Shown: positions 23,655 to 33,671, counted from the stretch's first letter. The stretch: 64,000 bases of DNA from Arthrobacter methylotrophus (GCF_039539965.1 NZ_BAABED010000001.1:2046001-2110000); one strand, 5' to 3'. Notes: generated by a model from the sequence alone, not told the origin. Numbers and translations are program-made.

Positions 23655-26020
23655 AGCCTGTTCCTCTTTACGCGCGGGTTCCTCTCAGCGCGTGATCGGC
23701 CCCGGAATTGGGCTGAGGCGGATGCCACGCCGGCAGTGAGGGCACCCACCCCCCCGACAAACAGTGGCCAGTTCGGCGTCCTGGTGGTCGCCGTCGTGAT
23801 CGCCGCCAGATCATGCTGGTCTGCTGGTGGAACGGGGGCGGCGCTGGGACCGGTGGCCGGGTACGCACTGACGATGGTGTCGGCGCTGCACTCCGGCGCC
23901 GGGGAGCCGGCAGGACAGTTGGAGCCGCCATCGACCACGCTGCGGAGCCTGTGGTTGGTTCCAGCGGTCGGTTTTACGGTCACGGTAAAGGTGATGGTTC
24001 GCTGCTCTCCCGCAGCTAGCTTCGTGGACCAGCTCAGCCGAGGGATGGTGTAGTCGACGGCGGCGGGAGCGTCACCGTTGTAGTGGGCGTCCTGAAGGGT
24101 CCCGTTCAAGTCAATGCTGATCCGGGGAGGATCCTGGATTGCGACAGCACCGGTGTTTGTTTGTTTTGCCGTGTAGCTCACCGTTTCTCCCGGAGCAGCA
24201 GCGGGTTTGTCCGTTGTCAGGGAGACCGACCACGACGAGACTGGATTTTCTAGGCATGCCTCCGCTTGGCGGCAGCTCTTGCTGGGGGTGGAATCCTGAG
24301 GGACGCCTGCCGGCAGGAGCCGGCTCAGTGCGACGTTATCGCCTCGTTTACCGTCAGGCTTGATCTTGGCAGAGTAGTGGATGGTCACGGTCTGGCCCGG
24401 CGCGAGTGCGCCCCGGATGGGGGCGATCCCTTCCTTTAAGGGCCCGACAGTCCATGTTGGGTTCGATGCGGTGAGGGGCCCGGCGAGTGTGGCGTCGTCG
24501 AGAACGCCGCGGAGGTCCTCGACGCGGTCGATGTGAGCGACGTTGGTCCCGTTGTTCCTGAATGCCACTGAGTATGCAAGGTCCTGGCCGACCTTAACAG
24601 GGGAGCCCGAAGCGGGGACGATCGATTTGGTCACAGTGACTTGCGGAGACGCCGCAGGGATGTCAAGAACCTGCGCGGGCGCTGCAGGCTTGCCAAGAAC
24701 CTCTACCGTGGCACACTCGGGGGCTTTGAGCCCTACGAGAGTGGCGAAGTTCGCTGGGCAGTTGGTGAAAGTCTTACGGGACGGGGTGTCGCTGACAGCG
24801 GACGTTACGTTCACCGTGATGGTGCAGTCTGACTGGCTTTGCAGCAGATCACCCGAAACCGTGAACGACTTGCCTCCATCGCTTGGGGATCCGGTTCCAT
24901 TGGCGCACGTGCTGGCAATCGGTACGGCGCCGGCCAGGGTGAGTCCCGACGGGAGGGCGTTGGTGAACGACCAGCCAGGTTTGGCTTCAAGATCACTCGT
25001 GTTGGTAACGGTTATTCGCAGTTCGGTCGACCCCCCTGCAGGGACTGGGACGGACGTGAATGTCTGGCTCAGGGTCGGTGTGAGGTCATAGATACTGAGG
25101 TTGTCGAAGGCATGGTCATCGCCGAAGCTGGATGGGGCTTGGTTCCTCATCTGAACACCTGCATTGTTGCCGCGGATGAGGACGGGTTTTGTCCGTTTCA
25201 TGGTTCCGACCGCGACCGAATTCCCGCCGAACGTCCAGCCTGAGACGCCCTGGGGTACCGGCGAGGCGAAGAACTTCCGTCCCGGGTCGTCACAGACCGA
25301 ATATGGAGCGCTACCGGTGGGGACTTCGGTTCCTGCCTGGTCGATGAAGGAAATATCGAGCTTTGAGTGGCTGGGGACGGCGCATGAAACGTCGGCGACA
25401 TCAACGGACAGGGCCAGAAACCGGTTCGATTCCGGCAAAGAGATAGGATTGGCCGTTCGGAACTCGATCTGACCGAACGGTCGTGGGGAGGATATGGTGG
25501 CTTCGCCGACGACGCGGTTTGCCTGTGAGGAGGTGGCAGGGTTGGTGCCAGCCGTTGAACCGTTCGCCGGTGCTGCCGGGTTTATTGAGCCCGGCACTCC
25601 CAGCCGGTATTGGCCAAGGGTGTCGGCCAGCCGCTGAAGGTTCTGCCGGGATCCGCCCCCGCCTCTCGCGTCATCGGGGCAGTCCGGCGTTGATCCGGAG
25701 TTATAGCTCAAGATGGCTCCGTTGCACAGACTCTGGTTGAGCCAGTACGGGTCCGCCGTGTATGTGGAGCCAGAGGCTGACGTGTACGAGCGCAGCGCGG
25801 TAGCCGCCGGGCCTGCGGTCTCGAAGTCTTCGGACCAAATTTTCACCGGATCCTTGATTGCCCCGACTGACTTGGATCCCGGAGCTGCCGATGCTGGCAA
25901 CGCAGGGCCGTAGCCAGAGGCAACCACTGCGCCTAGGGTGAGCCCGATGCCGGTGGTCAGTCCGGCGAACGCGCGGAAATGGGTCTTGCGCAGAGATAAG
26001 CGGCGGACAGAGCTCAACAT
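23651..26020 (-). CDS. Large secreted surface protein with DUF11-like repeats
   Basis: A 789-residue exported protein. Residues 1-45 are a signal peptide (TTGIGLTLGAVVASGYGPALPASA). An N-terminal domain of about 270 residues (WSEDFETAGPAATALRSY ... DHAFDNLSIYDLTP) resembles lectin-like/jelly-roll surface modules. Three or so DUF11/DUF7507-type immunoglobulin-like repeats follow (VPAGGSTELRITVTNTSD, VKVGQDLAYSVAFRNNGT, APGETVSYTAKQTNTGA). The C-terminus has one hydrophobic helix and a strongly positive tail without a clear sortase motif. Likely an adhesin or cell-wall protein. It is the first gene of a coupled pair with the sigma factor. Confidence 0.82.
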   Translation of the reverse strand: MLSSVRRLSLRKTHFRAFAGLTTGIGLTLGAVVASGYGPALPASAAPGSKSVGAIKDPVKIWSEDFETAGPAATALRSYTSASGSTYTADPYWLNQSLCNGAILSYNSGSTPDCPDDARGGGGSRQNLQRLADTLGQYRLGVPGSINPAAPANGSTAGTNPATSSQANRVVGEATISSPRPFGQIEFRTANPISLPESNRFLALSVDVADVSCAVPSHSKLDISFIDQAGTEVPTGSAPYSVCDDPGRKFFASPVPQGVSGWTFGGNSVAVGTMKRTKPVLIRGNNAGVQMRNQAPSSFGDDHAFDNLSIYDLTPTLSQTFTSVPVPAGGSTELRITVTNTSDLEAKPGWSFTNALPSGLTLAGAVPIASTCANGTGSPSDGGKSFTVSGDLLQSQSDCTITVNVTSAVSDTPSRKTFTNCPANFATLVGLKAPECATVEVLGKPAAPAQVLDIPAASPQVTVTKSIVPASGSPVKVGQDLAYSVAFRNNGTNVAHIDRVEDLRGVLDDATLAGPLTASNPTWTVGPLKEGIAPIRGALAPGQTVTIHYSAKIKPDGKRGDNVALSRLLPAGVPQDSTPSKSCRQAEACLENPVSSWSVSLTTDKPAAAPGETVSYTAKQTNTGAVAIQDPPRISIDLNGTLQDAHYNGDAPAAVDYTIPRLSWSTKLAAGEQRTITFTVTVKPTAGTNHRLRSVVDGGSNCPAGSPAPECSADTIVSAYPATGPSAAPVPPADQHDLAAITTATTRTPNWPLFVGGVGALTAGVASASAQFRGRSRAERNPRVKRNRL

Positions 26021-26173
26021 GTGTGTTCTTTCGTCGTCTAACTTCGCCGCAACGGGTGCGGCCGATCCGGCGTACTTTCAGGTGATTGATGGCCAGGGCA
26101 CATTGCGGGCTGTTCTACTTTCCGCTCGTCCGAATCACTACGGCGTGCCAAACCCCTCCGGGTCCGAACACAT

Positions 26174-27321
26174 CTAACTAGCAGCCAGGGGTCTGATTGT
26201 GACGCGGTGAGGAATATTGGTTTTCACGCAGGGCTCTATCGGGCGAGCTGATGTCCAGCAGGGGCCATTGACTGTTGCCGCGTCATTAAACGGCGAATTC
26301 CCATGGCTCGGTTGACCGGATTCGTGGATCCGCTGGCTGTCCTGCCGATGCGCTGACCTGTGCCGAGCAGCTGGACCGCGCTGTTTGCGTTTCGCGTCCA
26401 TTGCTGTGGCTGGCTTCCGTTACAGGTCGCGGTTCCCGCTCGGGTGCCCGAGGCGAGAATTCCCAAGCACGACGGGGGCGAATCTTGTGTTGCCCGCGTG
26501 GGGGAGATTTGCCGTGTCGGTACGGCTTGTCCGCATGTTCCGGCTGCCGGATCAGAGTTGTTGTCGCTGACCCAGGCCCCCGGAGGTGTGGGAGTCCTGG
26601 TCGACGGCGATGATGTCCGTATTCGTCTGGTCGCGATGCCGCTGCCCTTTTGCTGGGCGGTCAGCCCATTTTCTCCGATGAAGAGTTGGTTAGGATTTAG
26701 CGGCCGAGTTGGCCGGGGGCGCCGGTGCAGACTCGGTGAACAGGATCTTGCGGGGATTGCCGGTTGTCGCGGTGTTGAGGGCCTGGGCCACGGCCGTGAA
26801 AAGATCCTTGCGGGTGGCGCCGTTGATTGCGGTGCAGTTGTCGAGCTTCAGGGAGCCAATTCCCAAGTTGACGTAGGAGTTTACATCCGTTTGTTGGTGT
26901 CCTTGGGAACCCGAAACGACGCCCTGGCGCGTCGACGCGCCGGAAGTGTTGTAGAGACCCGAGTGTTGTAGAGACCCGCAAGCTCTCCAAATCCGTGGAC
27001 CGGGGCGTAGTTGTTCAGTTCGTAATCGATGCCTGGCTGTGACGAGGAGCCCCCAGTTGGCGCCACGGAGATTTCCTTCGGTGTTCCGGGGAGCCATTCA
27101 GCAGTCGTCGACGGTCACGTTGGCGTAACGGCGTCCACCATCGGAGGCCCTTCGTGGCGACTCCTTGGTCCTGCATGAAACTGCTGGAAGGAGTAACCGC
27201 ATGTCGTTCCGTCCAGTCTGGCCTGCGGAGTGCACTGGAATCGGGCACAGTCGTTGAAACCCATCATTGGGCGCGTGCTCCCTGGGGCATTCGTGTTGTT
27301 CGCGACGGGGTCCGTCGACAT
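26174..27321 (-). pseudogene. GH27 alpha-galactosidase with ricin-type domain, decayed
   Basis: Family segments appear in order on the minus strand but in several frames: RPMMGFNDCARFQC (start of the GH27 barrel, near 27260), then VTVDD-C followed by a TGA where Trp is expected and MAPRNTEGNL (near 27085), then GLYNTSGAS, SYVNLGIGSLKLDNC (catalytic Asp region, near 26850), then DIIAVDQDSH (near 26600), and lastly TCNGSQPQQWTRNANSAVQLL of a ricin-B-like sugar-binding domain (near 26400). There are multiple frameshifts, at least one stop and a short duplication near 26950, and no signal peptide. It is clearly dead. Confidence 0.75.
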
Positions 27322-27849
27322 TGGTGTTCCTGATTGCTAAAGATCATAAATGAGATTAGTTTCAGTCGGATTTCAAAGAATGCAGGGAACTTAACCATCT
27401 GGCGAGCTCTTCGTCAAGGGTTCGGTGACAAGTCAGCGGTTGTGGGCGCGTGAAGCTCCTCGTCCACCAAATGCACTTCCCGCGGTTGATCGCAGCTGGC
27501 GTCACTTAAGCCCGGGTTCCCGCTACTCCGTCTTGCGAGGGCGGGCGGCGCAGGAGCATCAGCGCTATGGACCGGCCGGAATGACGAATAGGAAGCAGGA
27601 ATCGTGACTGGGCAAAATGCGGACCGGCACCCAGTGGTCGGGGTCGGGGCAGAGACTCACTGGCAGCGCACGACGAACGGCTACGAAGGTTGCACGTGCC
27701 CACCATGGCGTTACCATCCGCGATACCCAAAACCCACAGACCCCGGTTGCGCCCAGCACGGCTCCGCCGAAAGGAATCGTTGACCACGGGGGGCCGCGGC
27801 GGCGGAAGGAATCTCGTGGGTATTTTCAGAACCAATCGAAGACCGAAAG
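27322..27849. other. Gap upstream of the metalloprotease
   Basis: About 530 bases with no recognisable gene on either strand. The part nearest the protease presumably holds its promoter, but I see no convincing -35/-10 pair. The start of the pseudogene at 27321 also lies at the edge of this gap. Confidence 0.4.
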
Positions 27850-29976
27850 ATGCGTGAAATCGCCATGACGACATTTGCTGAAAAGAACCACGGCGGCACC
27901 GAAGTCCCTCAACCGGTCCTGCGCCCCAAAATCAAGCGCTTCTTGAAGGGTGCCGCGATTGTTTGCATCGCGCTCGCTGCCACGACAACTGCCGCCACAA
28001 TTGCGCCAACCGCGCACGCAGCAACCGGCACAGACGTATTCGTTCCAGAGCTGAGTGCTATTCCTGCAAAAGGAAGCCGCCCTTCTGCTCCGAAAACTAT
28101 ATTTTTGAACTTTGAGGGCGGTTCATTGACGAAAACATCGTGGAATGACCTCACCGGACTAAATATCTTGCCCTTCAAAGCTAGTGGCATGACCGACGCT
28201 GAAAAGCTCGAGGCCTACCAGGAAACAGTCCAAGCCTTCTCTTCATTCGACGTGAATGTTGTGACGACAAAACCGAGCAACGATGATCTCGTGAAAACCA
28301 CTCCAGCGGACACACGCTACGGGGTGGTTGTCAACATCAGCAGCAACACCAGAGCAGACCCCGGATTCGACAAGGTCTATAGCGGGCCCAGCAACACGGG
28401 AAGGGCCCCGGACAACGGCTTCGGTAGTGCCTACGAGAACCAGATCTTCGTTTCTTCCACCTACGCGAGGAATCAGGCAGTCTCACTTGTTAACGGGCAA
28501 AAGGCATACGATGGGGACCCCGGCCATGCAATTGGGAACACTGCAGTTCACGAAATCGGCCACACCCTCGGCCTGCTTCACCACGGGTTCACCCCATCAA
28601 CTAACGGTCAGACCGAGTACTACAGGCCGGAGGAAGGGATCTGGGGGCCGATCATGGGTTCAACTGGGCGTGTAGCGTTTTCCCGCTGGTCGGGCGGCTA
28701 TCCCAACGACACCCACCCGGGACAGGACGATATAAAAGTTATGACGACAGAACGAAGCATCAAAGATGCAACAAAGTCTGTCGGATTCGATTCCGCTGGT
28801 TCCCCAGTCAGAAGCTATTGCACGTCGAGCGATGGAACGACATTCGCGCCGGAACTCATCGGGGGAGAATGCACAGCTGCGGCCAAAGCTAATCCTGCTA
28901 ATGCTGTTTCTGTTGAAACCTATTACTCTGGCAAGGTCGCCTTCGTCCAGACTCCGGAATCAACCAATCCGGCAGCTCCTCGCGAATTAAATACCACCAC
29001 GACATCTCTGTCCGCGAACGGACAACTCGTAACAAACGATGCACCCAACTACTATTCCCTTCATCTTGGCAAGGGGCCGGCGTCAATTGACATAGCTCCT
29101 ATCGGCCCCTTTAGCCGACTTGACGTCAAAGTTTCTCTGCTTCGATCGGGCGGTGAAATCCTCGCCGGACCCATCGACCCAGCTGCGCAGACAGTCGTTC
29201 AGAAAATGAGGAGCGGAAGCGGAACCTTTGTTCAACAGATCCCCGGCGAGGCCACTGGGACCGGTGCCCGGATTGATCTGGATGTTCCCGCCGATGGTTC
29301 ATATGTTCTCAAAGTTGAGCAGGCTTCACTGGGCAAGATGAATGCCAACACTGCTGTAAAGACCGTGGCTTCTCCTACATATGGAAGCCTCGGCTGGTAC
29401 ACGGTTCGCGGAACAATCACGCAAGCTGAACCGTCTTCTGCGGCTGTGCCGCCGTCTTCGCCGTCTGCGCCGTCTGCTTCTGCGGCTGTGCCGCCGTCTT
29501 CGCCGTCTGCGCCGTCTGCTTCTGCGGCTGTGCCGCCGTCTTCGCCGTCTGCGCCGTCTGCTTCTGCGGCTGTGCCGCCGTCTTCGCCGTCTGCGCCGTC
29601 TGCTTCTGCGGCTGTGCCGCCGTCTTCGCCGTCTGCGCCGTCTGCTTCTGCGGCTGTGCCGCCGTCTTCGCCGTCTGCGCCGTCTGCTTCTGCGGCTGTG
29701 CCGCCGTCTTCGCCGTCTGCGCCGTCTGCTTCTGCGGCTGTGCCGCCGTCTTCGCCGTCTACGCCGTCTGCTTCTGCGGCTGCAGGAGCGCCGCGGCCGG
29801 AATCTACGGCTCCTAAAGGGCGGCAGACGGGCCCAGTTTCAGCAGTCGTAGGCACTGCCCTCGCCGAAACTGGCGCAGGCAGTGCCCCGTATTGGTTCAT
29901 CGCCGGCGTGTTCGCTCTGTTCATTGGGGGCTGGGTGGTTGCTATTGCGTCCGGGCGGCGTCCCGGACGGCACTAG
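27850..29976 (+). CDS. Secreted zinc metalloprotease with LAETG anchor
   Basis: A 708-residue exported protease. A signal peptide (FLKGAAIVCIALAATTTAATIAPTAHAA) is followed by the catalytic domain with HEIGHTLGLLHHG, the HExxHxxGxxH zinc site of metzincin-type enzymes, and a downstream Met (PIMGST) that may be the Met-turn. Residues about 380-520 look like a beta-sandwich pre-peptidase C-terminal-type domain. Then come eight copies of a 14-residue Pro/Ser/Ala repeat, probably a wall-spanning stalk, and a C-terminal LAETG, hydrophobic helix and GRRPGRH tail, as in class E sortase substrates. Codons are richer in A/T than in neighbours, which suggests acquisition. Confidence 0.88.
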   Translation: MREIAMTTFAEKNHGGTEVPQPVLRPKIKRFLKGAAIVCIALAATTTAATIAPTAHAATGTDVFVPELSAIPAKGSRPSAPKTIFLNFEGGSLTKTSWNDLTGLNILPFKASGMTDAEKLEAYQETVQAFSSFDVNVVTTKPSNDDLVKTTPADTRYGVVVNISSNTRADPGFDKVYSGPSNTGRAPDNGFGSAYENQIFVSSTYARNQAVSLVNGQKAYDGDPGHAIGNTAVHEIGHTLGLLHHGFTPSTNGQTEYYRPEEGIWGPIMGSTGRVAFSRWSGGYPNDTHPGQDDIKVMTTERSIKDATKSVGFDSAGSPVRSYCTSSDGTTFAPELIGGECTAAAKANPANAVSVETYYSGKVAFVQTPESTNPAAPRELNTTTTSLSANGQLVTNDAPNYYSLHLGKGPASIDIAPIGPFSRLDVKVSLLRSGGEILAGPIDPAAQTVVQKMRSGSGTFVQQIPGEATGTGARIDLDVPADGSYVLKVEQASLGKMNANTAVKTVASPTYGSLGWYTVRGTITQAEPSSAAVPPSSPSAPSASAAVPPSSPSAPSASAAVPPSSPSAPSASAAVPPSSPSAPSASAAVPPSSPSAPSASAAVPPSSPSAPSASAAVPPSSPSAPSASAAVPPSSPSTPSASAAAGAPRPESTAPKGRQTGPVSAVVGTALAETGAGSAPYWFIAGVFALFIGGWVVAIASGRRPGRH
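29449..29784 (+). repeat. Eight-copy 42-bp in-frame tandem repeat
   Basis: Eight nearly identical 42-bp units encode PPSSPSAPSASAAV within the metalloprotease; the last copy has T for A in SPSTPS and ends in AAA. The near-perfect identity points to recent expansion, and copy number probably varies between strains. Because 42 is a multiple of three, false frames stay open on both strands. Confidence 0.95.
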
Positions 29977-30164
29977 TGAGTCGAACAAGTTCCAGTCGAG
30001 GGTCCGCCTTCTTCGTCAATTCGGCGCGGTTTCTGCTGTTGATTCCACGAGGGCAGACGGTGGAAATGACGTGCCGTGACCGGGAAGGAGAAAGGAGGGC
30101 AAGGCGCTTGTTGATGCAAGGGTTCGGTTTAGGGGCTTGTATCCCTTAAGTACCCCCTGTTGAG

Positions 30165-31403
30165 GTGGGGTGGTCGTCGTTTACGGTGGCCTTGGGAGGG
30201 GCCGGGGTGGTGCCGGTTTTCGGCTGGGCGTCATGGCTCGTGAAAGAGATCGTTGCCTCTGGCCTGTCTTCCAAGCAGACCCGATTGAGGGAATTGGTGA
30301 AGGAGGGAGGCGGTGCGCTGCACCGGCGGCGGTCGTATGGGATGGATCTGTTGCGTTGGTTCCGCTTCTTGTGGGCGCTCGGGGTGGTTGGAATCAGGCG
30401 ACACGGGTTGAGGCACGCGATTCTATCCGGTGGCTGCAGGTCACGGCCAAGCCCACGCGGGCGCATTGGCGCTATCCGGCTGGTGGTTCCCCGGGATCGG
30501 GCAGAGACCCGGCGGTGGCCAGAGTGAACGCGGTGACCGGCAAGCCATCTGGTGGCGATCGGTACGAGCCTGCGACGGGGGCGCATTGCGAGGGCGTGCT
30601 GCGCGGCTTCTATGATTTCCATCTGGAAGCCGGGACCGGGCCGATGCTCAACCCGTTCCCGCTGGCACCGCATGCCCGTGCCGGCCGTGCGGGAGCGCAT
30701 CGCAGTCCGATGGAGCCGTTCGGCCGCGAACCCCGTGGCCGGTAGCGGCCGAAGCTCGTGACGCGCGCCGCGCAGCATCCCGGACGAGCGGTTCGATGAG
30801 CTGTTCGCGCAGTTGGGCTCGCATCGCGACCGAGCGCTCGTGGCGTTCTGGGTCTCGACCGGCGCGCGGGCCAGTGAACTGTTGGGCGCCACGGCCGGTG
30901 ATGTCGATCCGGGCCAGCAGCTGATCACGGTGATGCGCAAGGGAACCCGGGTGATGCAACCGCTGCCGGCCGCACCGGATGCGTTCGTCTGGCTGCGGCT
31001 CTACCAAGCGCAGCTGGAGGACCTGGCGCCGACTGGCCGGGACGAGCCGCTGTGGTGGACGCTGCGCCGTCCGTTCCGGGCGTTGGGATACGACCCGGCA
31101 CGGGCCATGTTCACCCGTGCGAACGCTGCGCTGGGGGCGAACTGGTCACTGCACGATCTTCGCCATACCGCCGCGTATCGGATGGGGCGGGACCCGCAGA
31201 TGCCGTTGACGGATGTTCAGTGGGTGCTGGGCCATGCGCACCTGTCGACCACGCAGCGCTATCTGAACCCGGTGACCGAGGACGTGATCGCCGGCGTGCT
31301 GGCCTTTCACGCCAGGCAGCGCGAACGCGGCCCTGAGGCTCCGCCAGCGGCGGGATACCGGCCCGAGAGCCTGCGGATCCTTTTCGGCGAGGCCGGATCA
31401 TGA
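30165..31403 (+). pseudogene. Tyrosine recombinase/integrase, decayed
   Basis: The catalytic C-terminal half is an intact frame from 30813 (RDRALVAFWVSTGARASELLG; HDLRHTAAYR; LGHAHLSTTQRYL with the tyrosine). The N-terminal half is recognisable in pieces: RRSYGMDLLRWFRFLWALGV (near 30340), then after a frame change WNQATRVEARDSIRWLQV, and GAHCEGVLRGFYDFHLEAGTG (near 30590). That frame ends at a TAG at 30743-30745, where the family has Tyr, and one base is missing near 30767. At least three lesions. Its stop overlaps the start of the next gene by four bases, so it was once the first gene of a coupled recombinase group. Confidence 0.8.
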
Positions 31404-32338
31404 CCGGCAGCACGAACCAGACGATCATCCCTGAAGAGACCGCGGCAGCGGCGGCGAAAGCTACCGCGAAGCCGACCGGGGCGCAGCTGCTGGCCGCGTT
31501 CCCGCCCCGCCCGCCAGCCGCATCTTGGCCGGCCACCGAGGCAAGTCGCGCTGAGGTGCTCGCCCGGGTCTTGGCCGCGCCCTTCACCCTGGATAACCGG
31601 CTCAGCCAGCAGACGCGCCGGACAGGGGTGTTGGCCGTGTTGAGCTGGCTGCAGACCCACCCAGGCGAGAGCTGGCAGCAACGCTGGCAGGCCAGCGGCG
31701 CGGAGACCCACCCGGACTGGCGCGACATGGTCACGGTCACGGCCGCAGGCCGCTCATGCGCGCAGGCAGTATCCCGGAGGCAGTTGCCGCATCTGAGTCC
31801 GGGACTGCTGGTGCTGATCTGCGTCGATGTGATCCGACCGGGCCTCGGTTGGCTGCTGCGGTTCGTCCCCGCACGCCGCAATCTGGCCACCGAGATGGCC
31901 CGCACCTGTGACAGCTCGGCCTTCGCGGAGCTGGCAGAGTCGTGCACGCGCGCCCAGGTCGGGCTGCAGAGCGGGCAGCAGGCCCTGACCCGCATCGCCA
32001 TGATCATGGCCCCCAATGGCGGACCGGTCAGCGAGGATAGGGCCGGTGATTGTGTCCAGATGCTGGAAGGCGCGGCCGGGCTGCGCGCATCCTCCGGCTT
32101 GGAAGCGCACGCCACCAGTCCGCTGTTCTACCAACTGCTTCACGCCCACGGCGTGCTCGGCGAGGATGCTCCGGCCGCGATCGAGGTATTCTCCGGCCGT
32201 GGCCAGCCAAGCTGTGAGCAGCTCATCGACCGCTACCGGATCGCCTGCCGCCCGGTGCGCGACGTATTGGTCGACTACCTGCGCGAACGCCAGCCCGCGG
32301 TTGACTTCTCCTCGCTGCAACGCCTCGCCTACGGGTGA
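31400..32338 (+). CDS. N-terminal part of a large integrase (probable gene fragment)
   Basis: A 312-residue frame starting with an ATGA overlap to the previous recombinase. It has no catalytic domain. Segments such as VLAAPFTLDNRLSQQTRRTG, LSWLQTHPGESWQQRWQASG and HPDWRDMV resemble the N-terminal region of actinobacterial integrases of about 700 residues that sit second in such gene groups. Its stop overlaps the start of the next frame, which holds the catalytic half. My reading, from memory of the family, is that a deletion near 32335 split one long gene; both halves might still be translated by coupling. Confidence 0.6.
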   Translation: MTGSTNQTIIPEETAAAAAKATAKPTGAQLLAAFPPRPPAASWPATEASRAEVLARVLAAPFTLDNRLSQQTRRTGVLAVLSWLQTHPGESWQQRWQASGAETHPDWRDMVTVTAAGRSCAQAVSRRQLPHLSPGLLVLICVDVIRPGLGWLLRFVPARRNLATEMARTCDSSAFAELAESCTRAQVGLQSGQQALTRIAMIMAPNGGPVSEDRAGDCVQMLEGAAGLRASSGLEAHATSPLFYQLLHAHGVLGEDAPAAIEVFSGRGQPSCEQLIDRYRIACRPVRDVLVDYLRERQPAVDFSSLQRLAYG

Positions 32339-33612
32339 TGACCCGGACCCGAACCACCGCCGGTCCCGGCGGTGAGCAGATCACGCTCACAACGCCCAGA
32401 CTGGACGGACGCAGCGTGCTCTCCGCGGTGCGGGCCTTCTACCTCGACATCGCCGAGTGGGCGCCCGGAGAGCTGTTCACCACCCGCACCGGGCAAACCC
32501 TGCGGCGCGCGGCAATGCGGACCGAGAGCACCGGGCGCGTCTGGGCAGAACACCCCGACACGGGGCAACGCCTCGACGTGACGTTCGAGGAGCACCGCGG
32601 ATTCTGGACCTGGGCGATGGTTGAGGTGCTGCGCCACACCGTGCTCCGGATCGAGGAACTGACCGAGCTCTCGCACCACAGCCTGATCCAATACCGGCTC
32701 CCCGGAACCGGCGAGCTGATCCCGCTGCTGCAGATCGCCCCATCCAAGACCGACGCCGAACGGCTCCTGGTCATCTCGCCCGAACTCGCCGACGCGCTCT
32801 CTGCCATCGTGACCCGCATCCGCGCCGGACAGCAGCAAGTGCCGCTCGTGGTCTCCCACGACAAGAACGAACGCGTCTACAACCCGCCCATGCCGCTGCT
32901 GTTCCAATGGCGGCGCCGTCTGGAGAACCGGACAGTGTCCGAAGGGGCGCTCCGCAGCTACCTCGACCACGCGCTGAGCGCGCTCGGGGTCAAAGACGCC
33001 TCCGGCCACCCCATGCGCAACACCTTCCACGACTTCCGTAGGCTGTTCATCACCGACGCCATCATGCACGGCATGCCCCCGCACATCGCCCAACTCGTAG
33101 CCGGTCACCGCGACATCAACACCACCATGGGCTACAAGGCGGTCTACCCGGAGGAAGTGCTCAACACCCACCGCGCCTTCCTCGCCCGCCGCCGCGCGAT
33201 ACGCCCCAACGAGGAATACCGCACCCCGACCGATGAGCAATGGGACCAGTTCATCGGCCACTTCGAACACCGAAAAGTCTCCCTCGGCGACTGCGGCCGC
33301 TCCTACGACACCCCTTGCATCCACGAGCACAGCTGCCTACGCTGCCCGCTGCTACGGTCCGACCCGGACGCCCGCCAACGCCTCGCGCAGATCCGCGACA
33401 ACCTCATCGCCCGCATCGCCGAAGCCGAGGCCAACCGCTGGCTCGGCGAAGCAGAAGGACTGAAAGTCAGCCTCGCCGGCGCCCGTGCCAAACTCGCACA
33501 AATGGACCAGATCAGCGCCCGCCGCCAACAATCCGTCCGGCTCGGCTTTCCCACCTTCACCGATACCGCCGGACGCGCCACCACGGGACGGCCCAACAAC
33601 CCGCCCGGCTGA
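32335..33612 (+). CDS. Tyrosine-type recombinase/integrase, catalytic part
   Basis: A 425-residue protein with the full tyrosine recombinase signature: Arg in LRHTVLRIEELTELS, HDFRRLFITDA, and GHRDINTTMGYKAVY with the nucleophilic tyrosine. A cysteine-rich stretch follows (CGRSYDTPCIHEHSCLRCPLL), typical of the C-terminus of the large member of these recombinase groups. It appears to lack the core-binding region, which may be on the preceding frame, and about 60 residues after DIAEWA also seem to be missing by comparison with longer relatives. Likely inactive, though the frame is open. Confidence 0.75.
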   Translation: MMTRTRTTAGPGGEQITLTTPRLDGRSVLSAVRAFYLDIAEWAPGELFTTRTGQTLRRAAMRTESTGRVWAEHPDTGQRLDVTFEEHRGFWTWAMVEVLRHTVLRIEELTELSHHSLIQYRLPGTGELIPLLQIAPSKTDAERLLVISPELADALSAIVTRIRAGQQQVPLVVSHDKNERVYNPPMPLLFQWRRRLENRTVSEGALRSYLDHALSALGVKDASGHPMRNTFHDFRRLFITDAIMHGMPPHIAQLVAGHRDINTTMGYKAVYPEEVLNTHRAFLARRRAIRPNEEYRTPTDEQWDQFIGHFEHRKVSLGDCGRSYDTPCIHEHSCLRCPLLRSDPDARQRLAQIRDNLIARIAEAEANRWLGEAEGLKVSLAGARAKLAQMDQISARRQQSVRLGFPTFTDTAGRATTGRPNNPPG

Positions 33613-33671
33613 CCCCAGCCCGGCGCCGAGCGGCTCAGCATTGGAATTCAAGACCATTTCTAGTTCGGAGA

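Noticed and set aside
29449..29784. Possible CRISPR-like direct repeats
   Set aside because: The units are contiguous without spacers and encode a regular 14-residue protein repeat.
29232..29924. Long open frames in the repeat region on both strands
   Set aside because: They arise because the repeat unit is 42 bp, a multiple of three; only the metalloprotease frame has a signal peptide, zinc motif and anchor.
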